Source of the DNA: Doryteuthis pealeii
Lineage: Eukaryota; Mollusca; Cephalopoda; Myopsida; Loliginidae
DNA: 64,000 bases
Assembly (NCBI GenBank): GCA_023376005.1
Contig: CM042143.1
Span: forward strand, 82,812,930 to 82,876,929
Direction of reading: 5' to 3'
The notes beneath the pieces are model-generated. The model saw only the letters and a list, made by a program, of their open reading frames with translations, had not been told where the DNA came from and did not search any database. Of the stretch, positions 1 through 11,500 are shown in pieces. Numbering within the stretch: the stretch's first letter is position 1; each line of letters begins with the position of its first letter. Position numbers and translations under genes: made by a program.

Positions 1-99
1 TAAAAAAAAAAATTCTTTAAGTTTGATGATTCCATAATTTTTGCCAGGGGATTATATCATTAAATAATAACTTTGATATCTTACATATTTTTATGTGCA

Positions 100-222
100 T
101 TTATGAGATGAGGATTAATTAAAATAATAAATAAAAAACACCTAAAACAGAGCCCTTGATTACTGTGGACTGAATGTTGGGTTACACACAATAAAGATGA
201 GGACAACAGTCCAAAATATCAG
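100..222 (-). repeat. Repeat H fragment (TGTTGTCCTCATCTTTATT family)
   Basis: The stretch contains ATAAAGATGAGGACAACAGT, the reverse complement of a motif that recurs near 2810, 26140, 26285, 40320, 40445, 44230 and 44350. The preceding ATTTATGAGATGAGG also recurs near 26243. It is a decayed copy of a short dispersed family whose best copies (40315-40479 and 44223-44388) have inverted arms. The family is not recognised. Confidence 0.55.
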
Positions 223-442
223 AATTCTTGGATAACTTACTTTCAAAAATAAATAAATAAATAAAAATAATTTACACGAGTAAAACTTCAATGAAAAACT
301 ACTCTAAAAAGATAAACGCATAAAATAGCTTTTAGCAAAATTACATTGGCCACAAAGAAATTTTTTATGTGCAACTCAATTATAGTCAATAAAATGCAAT
401 CAGGTAATCAGCCTTTTAGCCCATTGCAAGTAGTCAGACAAA

Positions 443-443
<1 letters not shown>

Positions 444-487
<44 letters not shown>
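444..487. repeat. (TA)n microsatellite
   Basis: An uninterrupted TA dinucleotide run of about 42 bases. Similar runs occur at about 1971-1993, 6852-6882, 8428-8488, 9141-9169, 14317-14360, 14583-14613, 15991-16040, 20849-20866, 21876-21911, 31183-31213, 36724-36744, 37861-37896, 38264-38304, 42126-42166, 42916-42952, 43204-43237 and 44807-44835. Many of them directly abut SINE or palindrome boundaries. Confidence 0.95.
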
Positions 488-489
<2 letters not shown>

Positions 490-583
490 TCAATAAGTGA
501 TTTGCAGGGTTCTATTTAGATTATGTAGTGAAAACAATTGACACCAAAAGCAAAACATGTTATCTATAAAAACAAGACTATTT

Positions 584-586
<3 letters not shown>

Positions 587-621
<35 letters not shown>
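587..621. repeat. (CA)n microsatellite
   Basis: A CA dinucleotide run of about 35 bases. Comparable CA/GT runs lie at about 9173-9208, 37843-37859, 41719-41756, 42330-42348 and 60957-60974. Confidence 0.95.
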
Positions 622-623
<2 letters not shown>

Positions 624-898
624 CACAAAAAACATGAATTTAATATTAAATGCTAAATTCTAATCCTGTTAAGTAATTTTAACTGATGTTTCATAAAATA
701 AATGTACCCATAACAAGGCTATACCAAGTAAAGGTCTACCAACTATGCATCTTTGACTGGAGGTAGATGTGTTGACTTATATTAATATACAAATATTGAG
801 AATTATTTTAGAAATGGACTTGGTAGTGACTATACAGTGATTAGCTAATTAGTAACTATGATTCAATTATATTAGTTCTTATTGATCTACCTGTAGAA

Positions 899-1142
899 AA
901 TCTTTTGCTCTGGAGAAAAGCTCCATCCAACAAATTCACCTGTGGTGAATTCATGGAAGGAGTAACAAGGGAATAGGAAATTCACAAGCAGTCCCCAAAC
1001 CTGCACACATATCCCAGTCAGGGGAAGGAGATGCCTTTGTTTGCTGGAGATTTTCCATAGATGCAGTGACAAGTATGCCAAAAGCCATTGATTCCTGACG
1101 ATGATGGAGATGACCTTTGGATTTTAACCAGTGGCCCTAATA
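899..1142 (-). repeat. Repeat I, dispersed unit (copy 1)
   Basis: About 240 bp shared with 10278-10455 (same orientation) and 34779-35045 (opposite orientation). Shared landmarks are CAACAAATTCACCTGTGG, GGAGTAACAAGGGAATAG and ATCCCAGTCAGGGG. Taking the 34.8-kb copy as forward, one frame reads AYLSLHLxKIxSKQxHLLPL in both good copies, so the family may descend from coding sequence. That frame is lost after the conserved block at 34.9 kb. The family is unrecognised and the orientation label is arbitrary. Confidence 0.6.
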
Positions 1143-1194
1143 CAACTGGATGCCAGATCTGTCCGCCTTGGATGACTCTGCCAGGAACTTAAGT

Positions 1195-1374
1195 TCCCGA
1201 TGGCATGGCTCTGGACTTTAGAAATAATATGATAGATGGCTGTCAGCTCCCCACTTTACTGCACAGATGAGATTACCCAATCTGTGCTACTCATGTACTG
1301 AGTTAGCTGGGACTGGTATTGAACCCAAAACATTGCAATTCTTAGGTGGGTGTTCTACTGACTGGGCTAAAAGA
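1195..1374 (-). repeat. SINE-A (tRNA-derived), diverged copy
   Basis: Read on the minus strand, a tRNA-like head (box B region GGTTCAATACCAG) is followed by the family body, including a stretch matching CTGTGCAGTAAAGTGGGGAGC. The 5' head lies at the high-coordinate end near 1374. The 3' end is decayed and merges into unassigned sequence. Confidence 0.7.
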
Positions 1375-1380
1375 ACCAGC

Positions 1381-2270
1381 ACTAAAATTTTTGAAGGTGT
1401 CTTAAAATTTTAGCATGGCAAGTATTTTCTTCATATTCAATGAAGTAAAACAAATAATGGTTATGAAAATCAAGACTATAGATTTAATAAAATGTTGGAA
1501 TAAAACTATTGAAGATTATCAGATTTTTGTTTGTTTTAGAAAAACAATTATTCTCTTCTAAAGAATTCTGTAAAAGTTGAAATCACTTTCAGATTGATTT
1601 ATAAAGGTAGATTTTCTGCTTTCTAATAAGAAATAATGATTGATTTCTAGTAATAATTATAGTTGTTAATTAACCTTAGTTAGGCAAGCGGTTTAAGGAG
1701 TCTCTTTCTAAAATTCTTCTTGGCATCTATAGGTTAGTTTTAATTTAGGTCTACACAAGGTCAAAGACTCCAGTTGTATGCTTGACAGGCCTTTACTTGG
1801 GATAGCCTTGATTCATAATTATCATAAATTAACATAACTTATAATAAAAGTATTAAAGCACAATCCTAATATTCTTTCAATACAAATAATTTTTTGCTGT
1901 TATCTCTTATATTGCTTTTGGGGATAACTTATGTAACCAAAAGAATTATAAAAATATATTTATTTATTGATATATATATATATATATATATATAAAATAC
2001 CAATACACCAATGACTAATTTGTATATGTACTATTCTCTGCCTCAAAGATGATGGGCAATTCCTTCTTCACACTTTTGATTCCAATTCTTTAGTAATATA
2101 CAGATTGTTCTGCATTTGGTTTAGTATTTCCCTCTATTATTGACAACAAATGAAATATCAACCATGAATGATGTGACAAGTTTTGAAAATTCAGCGTATG
2201 AAAGAAGCAAAGAAGTGTCTAATCAAAGTGGAAGAAACATTTTTTGAAAATGGGTGGCTATAACCCCCCC
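1381..2270. other. AT-rich stretch with no recognised feature
   Basis: Long AT-rich sequence with a (TA)n tract near 1971-1993. I see no splice-bounded open frame, no repeat shared with the rest of the window and no RNA gene here. Confidence 0.5.
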
Positions 2271-2278
2271 TCTACGTG

Positions 2279-2553
2279 GCACGTGGTGTAATAGTTAGAG
2301 TAGTAGGAAATGAACTTGTCGACTTGAGTTCAAATTCTGGACAGGGCTGTTAGCATTTCACATCATCCTAATACCTTTGGAAAGTATGAATCCAACTATT
2401 CTCCCTCCAGCTATGGGTAAATAGTAGGGCAGACTGGGCTCTTTAACTTTGGTTAGGCAATTAGTCTAGGAGATGGAAAACTGAATTCAAACCTGCTTAA
2501 GAAATTGGCCTTGTGTCACACCCTGTTTGTGTGGAGAGTTTCGTAAATATATA
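2279..2553 (+). repeat. SINE-B (tRNA-derived)
   Basis: The head carries a box A-like GTGTAATAGTTAGAG and a box B-like GAGTTCAAATTC. The body matches copies at 8487-8750, 33990-34187, 37897-38171, 41758-42034 and 63296-63582, with landmarks CAGCTATGGGTAAATAG and GGGCTCTTTAAC. The 3' end is TGTGTGGAGAG followed by an AT run. RNA polymerase III would transcribe an active member, but promoter activity here is unknown. Confidence 0.8.
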
Positions 2554-2806
2554 CCCCCCCCCCAACCTTGGAATAAAAGGACTCTACTTGAGTTCCAGTA
2601 GCACAAAGACGAACCGCTATACAGAGGTTATCCACCTAGTGCTCATGATTGGGAAGATCACCAACTACTGTCCTGTCATATCCAGGAGATGATAGTAAAA
2701 AACACTTTAAAAGAGAGTGAGGAAAAAATTGCCCATTGTCTTATAGACAGACGGCAGTACATATGCAAATTAGCCATTGGTGATGTATGTAATTTATTTG
2801 TATTTA

Positions 2807-2900
2807 TCAGACTGCTGTCCTCATCTTTATTGTTATATACACATTTCAGCCAATGTACCCTCCGGCCTTTTTCAGGTGTTTCTCGTCAAACTTGAGAACC
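2807..2900 (+). repeat. Repeat H fragment
   Basis: CAGACTGCTGTCCTCATCTT and the following ATATACACATTTCAG plus CCTTTTTCAGGTGTT correspond to the left half of the arms at 40315 and 44223 (CGGACTGTTGTCC, CACGTTTCGG, CTTTCCTCAGGTATT). Only one arm remains. Confidence 0.55.
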
Positions 2901-3162
2901 TTCTCAGACTCAGGAACCTACTTGTAATTGGCAGCCTTCACAGAACCTCAAGTCGAACCCTTTATTCAACCCATGGGGTAGACTGTTCTATTCCATTAAC
3001 TATGACCGGGTACAAGTGTTAAGCTATGTTAAGTATTTATGTTATTATTGCCCTTGACCAGGATTGAACTTGCAACCTAGAAAGTCAAGTAATACAAATT
3101 ATCAAGCCATATCTAAAAAATTCAGACAAATAGTATATAATTTATATAGATTACAACATAAA

Positions 3163-3411
3163 GGGCCGGTTTAGCTTAGTCGGTAGAGTGTTGGACTAGG
3201 ACCCACAAGGTTCTGGGTTCGATACTGGCCCTTGCCAACTCAGCGTATGAGTAGCACAGGGATCTGTGCAGTAAAGTAAGGAGCTGATGGTAGGTGTAGC
3301 ACTCCACCTCAGACGCCAAAACAATCTCCTTGGTCTAGTACTAGTGAAAAGGGATACTCCCTCGCTGTTTGGCTGATACCAGCTTTAGGCCACCCCAATG
3401 ACTTTACTTAC
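3163..3411 (+). repeat. SINE-A (tRNA-derived), near full length
   Basis: The head starts GGGCCGG, which can pair with CTGGCCC 60-70 bases later like a tRNA acceptor stem. It has box A TTAGCTTAGTCGG and box B GGGTTCGATACTGG. The body runs through GGAGCTGATGGTAGGTG and TCTCCTTGGTCTAG and ends CCACCCCAATGACTTTACTT. The anticodon arm is mismatched and the body continues well beyond a tRNA, so this is a SINE and not a tRNA gene. Confidence 0.85.
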
Positions 3412-3415
3412 AATA

Positions 3416-4140
3416 TATAAAAAATTTCCTTTTCTCTACCTAAAACAAAATAGAATAAACACATCTCCATTAAACCATGTTGCCAATTAAGGTTTTTTTT
3501 TAGCATCAGCAGCAGCAGAGAAAATTATCAAAAATGACATGTCTTTAATATAAGCTTATTAGAGAAACAGCTTTTCATGATCCAAGAGATGAGAGTATTT
3601 TATCCACTCTTATGAAGATTAAAATGGACAAAGTATGAATCTCATTGCTTAAGTTTAATACACACTGCTAATATTAAGATAAATAGAATATACAACAACT
3701 GTATTCATGCATTACATCTGTCTAATCTATCTATACATATAAAAAAATTAATGTTCCATTTATTCTTATTCCTATCTTAGTAAATAGAGGTTTTAACTTG
3801 ATACTTTTTTGACACACCTTGTATGTTATAACTATAGTCCAAACTAATGTGTTTTACACTGTTATAGATATCTACTGGATTGTATGTTTGTTTATAATTT
3901 TCTTTCTCCTAATTTGAGCTTGCATCTTTTTCCTGCAAACCTGTTGCTTTTTGTGTGAACATGTTTGTTTGCACAAATTTTGTGTTTTAACATCTAACAT
4001 GAACTATATAAATTCTTATTTTTAGTTAGTAGAAACTGATAAAAAATTAAACAAATGTTAAATTTAGGTAAAATTTAGCTGATACAAATACTAAAAAGCA
4101 AGTGCGTTTTACAAGAGACCCCCCCCGTAATGAGTATGTA
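3416..4140. other. AT-rich stretch with no recognised feature
   Basis: AT-rich sequence with a short (AGC)n at about 3508 and a C-run near 4120. I see no coding frame with splice signals and no clear match to the repeat families in this window. Confidence 0.45.
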
Positions 4141-4150
4141 TTATCTATTA

Positions 4151-4606
4151 ATACTCGTGTTCCTTAATTGTATGACCGTTATGATCTTTCAACACCCTCT
4201 TATTAAAAATGAGACTATCCAAATAGTCCAAGATGAAATGCAAAAATGTAAATCCTGATTATCTGGTGTTGCTTATCTGCTGAATTCTTATTTCTTACAA
4301 GCGTCGTCACATCAGTTAGATAATGGATCATTCCATTTATATTATTAAGAAAGGTAAGAAAAAGGACATGCTACATAGAAAAGATATAAGAAAGAAAGAG
4401 TAGAGGAAAGAAGGGGTGAGTGCATGGAAGCGATAATGCTAATCTGTTTCAATCGAACATAATGAAAAATGAAAAGAAAGAAAAAAAAATAGTGGGAGAG
4501 AGTTAAATAAAGATTATTATACTTTTTACATATTCAAGAATTTGCAATAGTTCTTAAGTAAACATATCAAACGTAATAATTAAATTATGAGGTACTGTAA
4601 TAAATC
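4151..4606 (+). mobile_element. Hel-1 non-autonomous Helitron-like element (decayed 3' end)
   Basis: The 5' part begins CTCGTGTTCCTTAATTGTAT and the body passes GATAATGCTAATCTGTTTCA and GATTATTATACTTTTTACAT. It is the same family as 16044-16551 and 24456-24923. The diagnostic 3' hairpin CTGTGGTATATCCACAG is degraded here (GTACTGTAATAAATCTATTA). Assignment rests on body similarity to copies with intact 3' ends. Confidence 0.6.
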
Positions 4607-4673
4607 TATTAATAACCTTCAAATCAATAATTAAAATATATTTTTAAGCCATCAAGATACAGTCATGTTTAAA

Positions 4674-4934
4674 TGTAAGTAAGTAAGTAAAGTTATCGGG
4701 GTGGCCTAAAGTTGGTATCAGCCAGAAAGCAAGGGAGTCTATCCCCTGTTTACTAGCGCTAAATCAATGAGATTGTTTTTGATGTCTGAGGCAGCACACA
4801 CACCTACCATCAGCTCCTCACTTTACCGCACAGATACCTGTGCTATTTATACGCCGAGTTGGCGAGGGCTGATATCGAACCCAGAACCCTGTGGTTTCTA
4901 GTCAGACGCTCTACCGACTGAGCTATACCGGAAA
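4674..4934 (-). repeat. SINE-A (tRNA-derived)
   Basis: Minus-strand head with box A TAGCTCAGTCGGTAGAGCG-like sequence and box B GGTTCGATATCAG, ending in AAGTAAAGTCATT-type sequence at the low-coordinate end, which reads (AAGT)n on the plus strand. The body is close to the 3163-3411 copy. A tail of short AAGT repeats follows. Confidence 0.85.
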
Positions 4935-4992
4935 TGTAGTCATAATTAATAATAGCAAGTTAAGTAAAGAAATTTCACAAATATGTAAAAGG

Positions 4993-5024
<32 letters not shown>

Positions 5025-5032
5025 AAATGTTA
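4993..5032. repeat. Poly-A tract
   Basis: About 40 consecutive A residues. Other long A or T runs are at about 5670-5692, 15372-15400, 16370-16395, 17875-17897, 22695-22714, 23939-23964, 25520-25557, 33512-33541, 45208-45228 and 52400-52420. No retrocopy could be linked upstream of this one. Confidence 0.95.
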
Positions 5033-5754
5033 AATGCAAAATAAAATTGAGGTGAGTAAATTGGTGTCATTTGAAATCCTCCAAATTGAGGTTAATAGAA
5101 CATGGTGAACAAGTCATCAGTCAATTTGTAACAATGACATGCAAAGAAAAGATTATTTCTAATCTCTTTTGATGAGATTAGTTAGGTACACAGCAGATAT
5201 TTGAATAGAACAAGAACAAACAGAAAGAGGTCAACATTTACCTAAAGTTTTACTAGGAGAAGGATTACATTTTTGACCATTGTATTATCATAGAACAGTT
5301 TTAACATGCAAACCTTATTCTAAAGATTATATTAAAAAAAAGAAAAAAAAGAAAGAGTTTAAATTCCAGTTCCAATTTATTTGTATTCACTTAATGCCCC
5401 TGGGGGAGGGGAAATAGGAATTCAACATTTCTTACACTCTTAATCCAGCAAATATCTTGACAAGGATTTTAAGACACAACAGGCATACCACAATGGTGGT
5501 TCTTTGTTGTTAATATCATGTAACTAATTACTACCAATCACATGGTAGTTACCAATGTCTATATCCTCCAAGCAAGCAACTCTTTTAATGCTTTTAATCC
5601 AGCATAGTACCCCCAACAATTAAGTTATAGGTCTACTCACAAATATATTGAAACAAAATTTGTTTTTGAAATTAAAAAAAAAAAAAAAAAAAAGAAAGAA
5701 AAAAAGTATTTTCTTTTAACCCTAATCCTCCCACGACGGTAGGCTAATCACATC

Positions 5755-6184
5755 CTGAGCCTCCCACAATAAATAATTATTTAATCTTAATTAGCATCTT
5801 ACTTATTAACAATGTCTATTAAGGTCTAGCCGAGATAGATTTGCCACAAAACAGCCTATGTTATTAATGTATTTAAAATCTGCAATGTCTGTTATATATC
5901 ACTAAGAAATAAATGTTTACATAGTATATGGTGTGAATAATTTGCATACTGGTTTTAACAAAACCGTGTTTAATAAATAATTACTTGATGTTATTTTGTT
6001 TTAATATTATTGTTTTATTCTCAAATGTATTAAAAGCAATCCTATGTATAATTTTATATTGAAATCAATTAGAATAAAGTAAGAATAATAGTAATCTTTT
6101 GTGTTCCTATTTAATTTTATTAGTCTTTCTAGTTCAATATAATATCTAATTATATTAAAACTTAAATACTTGTGCTCAGAAATA
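5755..6184 (+). mobile_element. Hel-2 Helitron-like element, 3' end decayed
   Basis: Landmarks ACTTATTAACAATGTCTATT, CAGCCTATGTTATTAATG, TATATCACTAAGAAATAAA, TTGCATACTGGTTTTAACA and ATTAAAACTTAAATACTTGT align in order with the full copy at 57287-57798. At the 3' hairpin position only TGTGCTCAG remains before the sequence switches directly to Hel-1 body at about 6190, a junction of two elements. Confidence 0.65.
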
Positions 6185-6189
6185 TAATG

Positions 6190-6450
6190 TGAAAGATAGA
6201 GTAGGCGAAAGATAGAGAGGGGGTTAGTGCACGAAAGCGATAACACTAATCAGTTTCAATCATACATAAGGAAAAGAAGGAGAAAAAGAAAAAAAATAGT
6301 GAGAGAATTAAATCAAGATTATTATACTTGAATTATTATACTTTTTACATATTGGACTATTTAGCAATAGCTCTTAAGTAAGCATATAAAATGTAATAAT
6401 TAAATAATCATACTGTGGTATATCCACAGGTCCTTCCATTAGGCAAGGTA
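6190..6450 (+). mobile_element. Hel-1 3' half with intact terminal hairpin
   Basis: The body matches other Hel-1 copies (GCGATAACACTAATCAGTTT, GATTATTATACTT). The perfect hairpin CTGTGGTATATCCACAG lies at 6413-6429 and is followed by GTCCT. The expected CTAG terminus is altered to CCATTAGG, so the exact end is uncertain. The 5' part is missing, replaced by the abutting Hel-2 copy. Confidence 0.6.
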
Positions 6451-6849
6451 GTATAGGCAGGATTTTTGTTTAAAATAAGGTTTAAAAAAGAAAAAGAAAA
6501 GGTAGAAATGAAATTTGGTAAATGAAGTTAATTAGTGTTGTGAAGTAATCCTTACTAAATGTGTTATGGATTCTTGTCATTTCCTAAGTCAAAAAAAGTT
6601 CTATGAATAAATTCAATGTATTTCCACAAAGGAATCAAAGTGGAGTAGGAATGATTATGCATGGATGAAAGAATCTACAAGAATCACTTTTGATTCAATG
6701 AACAGATTTACAAAAAAGAAAGAAGAAAAAAAAAAAAAAAGAAAAAAGATATACTTACTAAACAAATCCTTTCTTGTGAGGTTCTTTGAACAAAGAACTG
6801 CAAAAGAAAACAAAATACTGTAAATTCAAAATATTCTTTTAAAAATCAA

Positions 6850-6888
<39 letters not shown>

Positions 6889-7123
6889 TTCAAAGAGATT
6901 GAAGGAACAATGATAAAAAAAAAACTGTCATAAGTTGCATTAATCATACTAAGAGGTGTATGTAAATTGAATTATTTGGTTCCATTTAAAAAGGCAATAT
7001 GTTTTAAGCAGTGAATTTAACTTGAAAAAAATAAGAGAAAATATTTCATGCATCACCATTTTACATGTGAAAATAAATGGGCCAGAAGCAATTTTAAAAA
7101 CATACATAATTTAGAAAAAAATA

Positions 7124-7320
7124 ATGTGAGTGAGTGAGTGAGTGAGAGAAAAAGGAGAGAGGAAAAATGGGGAGAGAATTACAGGTAGGGAGAGAGGAAG
7201 GGGGGAAAAGGAGATAAAATTAGAGAGAGAGAGAGCAAGAGACATAGAATTAGAGAGAGAGTGAGAGAGAAAGAGTTTGAATTAGAGATAGATAGATAGG
7301 GAGAGAGAGAGAGAAAGGGG
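7124..7320. repeat. GA-rich low-complexity tract
   Basis: (GAGT)n at 7125-7145 followed by imperfect GAGAGA and GATA repeats. Translations of such tracts are spurious. Confidence 0.9.
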
Positions 7321-7329
7321 TTTCTATTA

Positions 7330-8425
7330 ACATCTGAGTTGCCTTAGTTCAGTCTAAAAGAGAGAGTTTGCATCTATAAAAAAATTTTTTTTTTAAATCT
7401 CTGGATACGGCAACCAATTTGTCTTTGAAATCAGACTATTGGTAGTTGATAGTAAATATTAATGAGGAACCCATTTAGTGATAACATTGGCATTTTGTAC
7501 AAATCTATCATTAAAAAAAAAATAAATAAATAAATAAAAAGTTCAATGTTTTTGCATTTATTTCTACTGAATCCCTAATGAACATCCTATTATCTATTCA
7601 TTCTGGATAGTTTTAAAATATTTTCAATTCATCAACTAGATGGGGTTTTTTTTCTAGTTTTTTTTAAGGTTTTGGTAAACAAATAATGATTCAATTTTTT
7701 TCCTTTAAATATCTGGGTATTTTTTTTTTTTTTTTTAACCCTGACCACTTTTGTTTAAATAAGGAGAAGACCCCCCATTTCTTGATGCATTACCTTTTAA
7801 AGAATCATTTCTACCCCCCCATACATGCATCTATAATTTGCCCTTTATTTGAATCAATACCAAATAATTCCTATAAATACAAGTAAATATATAAATTTTT
7901 AATACCACTAACATTTATTTTAGAATATTTAGAAAAATACTTAACTATATTAAATACAATATTCAAATTAAAAAAAACTTCATTCAAATTGATTTATTCC
8001 AAGAGACCCCCCCCCTCCTCAATATTTCTTGATGCAAACATTTTTCATCAGTTATGCAAAATTTGACAAGCCTTCAGCTGCCATAAAATTTGTATATTAA
8101 AATACACAAAATATTTTATATTTCATATGTTCTTTTAATACACCAAATTGTCAAAATCAAAACAACATTTTTCTATTTGAATTGTCAAGATAAAATTTGT
8201 AAACATCTGACAGCCAATTTGTTATCAATTTTTGACATGTCAACAAATTTGAAAAATTGAATAAATAAAATGTCAAAAACAATGACATCACAAGTTGAAG
8301 TTTTCATATCAATACGCTAAGATTTATCTTGCAAAAAATTTGACAATTTGTGAGAGATTGTTTTTAATCCAACACAGCAAGGCTTTTAATTTCTATATTA
8401 AGTTACTTCTATACTAATCCCCTCT
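7330..8425. other. AT-rich stretch with no recognised feature
   Basis: AT-rich with short poly-C tracts at about 7771, 7814 and 8006. The sequence around 8140-8350 repeats the words CAAATTTG and TTGTCAA in both orientations, but without a clean inverted repeat. No gene signal seen. Confidence 0.45.
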
Positions 8426-8426
8426 G

Positions 8427-8486
<60 letters not shown>

Positions 8487-8490
<4 letters not shown>

Positions 8491-8750
8491 AACCCCTCTG
8501 CACAAGCAGGATGCGATACAAGATCAATTTCTTAAGCAGAGTTTAACAAGTTTGAATTCAGAGTTTTCCTTCTCCTGGACTGGTTGCCTAACTAAAGTCT
8601 GTCTGCCCTACTATTTACCCATAGCTGGGGGGAGAGTAGTTGTATGCATACCTTTCCCAAGGGTATTAGGCTATGTGAAATGCTAACAGCCTCGTCCAAG
8701 ATTTGAACTCTTGGTGACGAGTCCATTTCCTATGACTAACCATTACACCG
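8487..8750 (-). repeat. SINE-B (tRNA-derived)
   Basis: Minus-strand copy. The head at the high end reads CGGTGTAATGGTTAGTCATA on the reverse strand. The body has TAGCTGGGGGGAGAG and the 3' end abuts a long (TA)n run at 8428-8488. Plus-strand landmarks are CTCTGCACAAGCAGGATG and TTTCCCAAGGGTATTAGG. Confidence 0.8.
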
Positions 8751-9138
8751 GGGGGGGGGGCGCTTTCCAACTGGTTTTTGGTATAACCAGCTTGATAATA
8801 CCGATTGGATATACAAAATATAAGCAAAAAGGTTCATTAATACATAGATGCCTATTTGTGGCATTACCAATGAATGACACGTGTATATCCAAACATCACA
8901 ATAAAAAGCAATCCAAATGAGCATAAATGAAAGTTTTAAGTACAAGTGTACTCACTGTAGAAGGGCAGTAAAAAAAAGGAACTGCAAGAGAATTGTAATT
9001 CTGCAGTCATTGATTCAGTTTAAAAAGGAAAGACAAAAAAGAAAAAGAAATTAAATTCGCAAAGTTTTTAATGGACACCTAAGCAGTTCAACCTTTTCAA
9101 GACAACTGGAATGTAGAAAAATTTTTTTACGTTGTCAA

Positions 9139-9212
<74 letters not shown>

Positions 9213-10277
9213 AAATAGAAAAAACAAAGTATTCCAAAAGATGAGTTTTATTCTTTTGGGATACTTAATGTTTTTCTTTTTTCTGCATACTGTCGGATTT
9301 AATTCCCCTTTTTTGTGTGTGTGTGTGATCAAGTATATTTAAAGATTCTGAATTTAACATACTCTGTGTGTGAGAGAGAGAGAGAGAGAAGAGAGAGTGA
9401 GAGTGGGGGGGGATAATAGTTGACCTTATTTCGATTCAGAATTCTCTTTTCTCACAAACCAGTTTCACAAATTAGATTGTTTGATTAATATAAATCTATA
9501 TAAATGCAGAGATGCTGACAGGTATGCGTCCTGAGTTCCTGACGCACAAAAATCTAAAAGGATGCAGTAAAATCGTATCCCATTGCAATAGTTTTTTAGA
9601 AATGAATTACACAGGATAGGTTACAAGGTAGGGGTTAGACAGCTTAGTTGGGACCCATAAATTTTTCTGGTGACTCATTCAATGCAAATATATGCCTCCC
9701 GGGACACTAAATCAAAAAGCTATCAGCATCACTGTACATAAAATTGTAGTTCTTGTCTTTGTGTGTGTTCATTCGTTCATAAACTCAGCCGAGGGTTTTG
9801 GAGATAGATCCCCATAATCATATATATTCTGAAACTACATTACCCAGGAGACTTGGATAAGTATATTTCATTTTGAAATACATATATACACCCTACTGAA
9901 ATTTTTTTCCCTTCGATTTAAATGAAATTTAAACCATAGATAAATGACCAGAAATTATGTCTATTCACAAATTATCACCTGTATGGCTGACCAGCAAAGA
10001 CATACAATGATCAGCTGTATGGATGCTAGATGTTGTACAAAGGACCTGCTAGGAGTGACAGGTGGCGGGAGATAGTCATGAGAATACATGCTATCAGCAT
10101 GAACTGATAATAATTATGATTTTAAAAAAATAAAAAAAAGCACTTAGTAGCAAGATTTTTGTCAGAGCATTTTAATGATATTGTGTTAACTTAAAGACTA
10201 AAGCAATTTCCAATCTAATTTCCTACTTAGTAGGAGGTTTCTTCTTTTCTGTGACAGCATTCACCTGGGTAAGTTGA

Positions 10278-10455
10278 GCCGGCTCCATTCAACAAATTCA
10301 CCTGTGGAAGGAGTAACAAGGGAATAGAAAATTTACAAGCGTTCCCCAAACCCCACTAGCATATCTCAGTCAGGGTTAGGAGATGTCCTTGTTTGCCGCA
10401 GACGCAATGACAAGTACGCCAAAAGCTGTTGATTCCTGATGATAAAGTCTTTGCA
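10278..10455 (-). repeat. Repeat I (copy 2)
   Basis: Shares CAACAAATTCACCTGTGG, GGAGTAACAAGGGAATAG, GACAAGTACGCCAAAAGC and TTGATTCCTGATGAT with 899-1142, in the same orientation. Shorter than copy 1. Confidence 0.6.
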
Positions 10456-10789
10456 CTCCCTCAGATCATAATAAATTTTTCAAGACAGATAACTATCAAC
10501 CACTACTAGAGAGTACTTCTCTTTATTTGGAATTCTAACAAATTCTATAGAAAATGATGTCACTTAATACTGAACGACCTTTAAGTGAATATCAATAAAT
10601 GAGAAATTATGAAAAAAAGAAATGAACAATGTAACAGTTCAATATGAAATCTTGCAGTTTTCTTTTTTCTTGTTTTTTTTAAAAAGAAGTCTTTTGTTAA
10701 GAGTTAAGCCTTTCCTTATTTAAAATCATCTCTTATTGTCAGTCACAATGATATAACAGAGACAACAATTATCTAAGAAAAAGAAAAAA

Positions 10790-10964
<175 letters not shown>

Positions 10965-11103
10965 AGAAAAAAAATTTAAAAAAAGAGAAGTAGACATAGG
11001 CATCATCATTCCTAAGTGCCAAGCAGCCTGGGATTTTTTTTTTTATATTTATTTTTTTTTTAATGGAGACATGGTGCAATAATAAAACTGTTTCAGTATC
11101 AGC

Positions 11104-11335
11104 CATTTTTACCTGCACATTAAGATATCAAATCTATGGCAGCAGCAGCTGATGTAAAAGTAAGACTGTGCATGGCACACAGTGTGAAATCAATTGTAAC
11201 AGTAACAAAAAAAAAAATGCAGGCAGCATTTATATTTTCAAGTGCAACAAGCTTGCTAGGGATTTCCAAATGAATGTTGTTAAACATCCAAAGAAAAACG
11301 GCTGCTGTTGCTGCTGTAGCCAAGATTTGACAGAT
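11104..11335. other. Unique, lower-AT island, possible conserved non-coding element
   Basis: About 230 bp between low-complexity tracts with balanced composition and no match to other repeats in the window. It holds (GCA)n-type words at both ends (CAGCAGCAGCTG, GGCTGCTGTTGCTGCTG). A 67-residue minus-strand frame crosses it, but no splice or start context supports coding. A conserved regulatory element is a possible reading. Confidence 0.3.
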
Positions 11336-11466
11336 TAAAATTTCTTTTTATATTATAGAGAAGAAAAAAAAAAGATATTTTAATGAATTGAAAATATGAT
11401 TGAAAGTTATTAGATTGGATTGAAAAGGGATTGTGAGTTCTATAAGCACCAAGAGCTAAAAACGAT

Positions 11467-11469
11467 CGC

Positions 11470-11498
<29 letters not shown>
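11467..11498. repeat. (TAA)n microsatellite
   Basis: Trinucleotide run of ten or so AAT units. Similar runs occur at about 36537-36555, 48434-48469, 51447-51465 and 60976-60998. Confidence 0.95.

Positions 11499-11500
<2 letters not shown>

Noticed and set aside
3163..3235. Functional tRNA gene
   Set aside because: Box A and box B and an acceptor-like stem are present, but the anticodon stem is mismatched and the copy continues into a 250-bp body found in at least nine other places, so it is a SINE.
7125..7320. CRISPR-like regularly spaced repeats
   Set aside because: GAGT, GAGA and GATA runs are plain low-complexity DNA without spacers, and the genome is eukaryotic.
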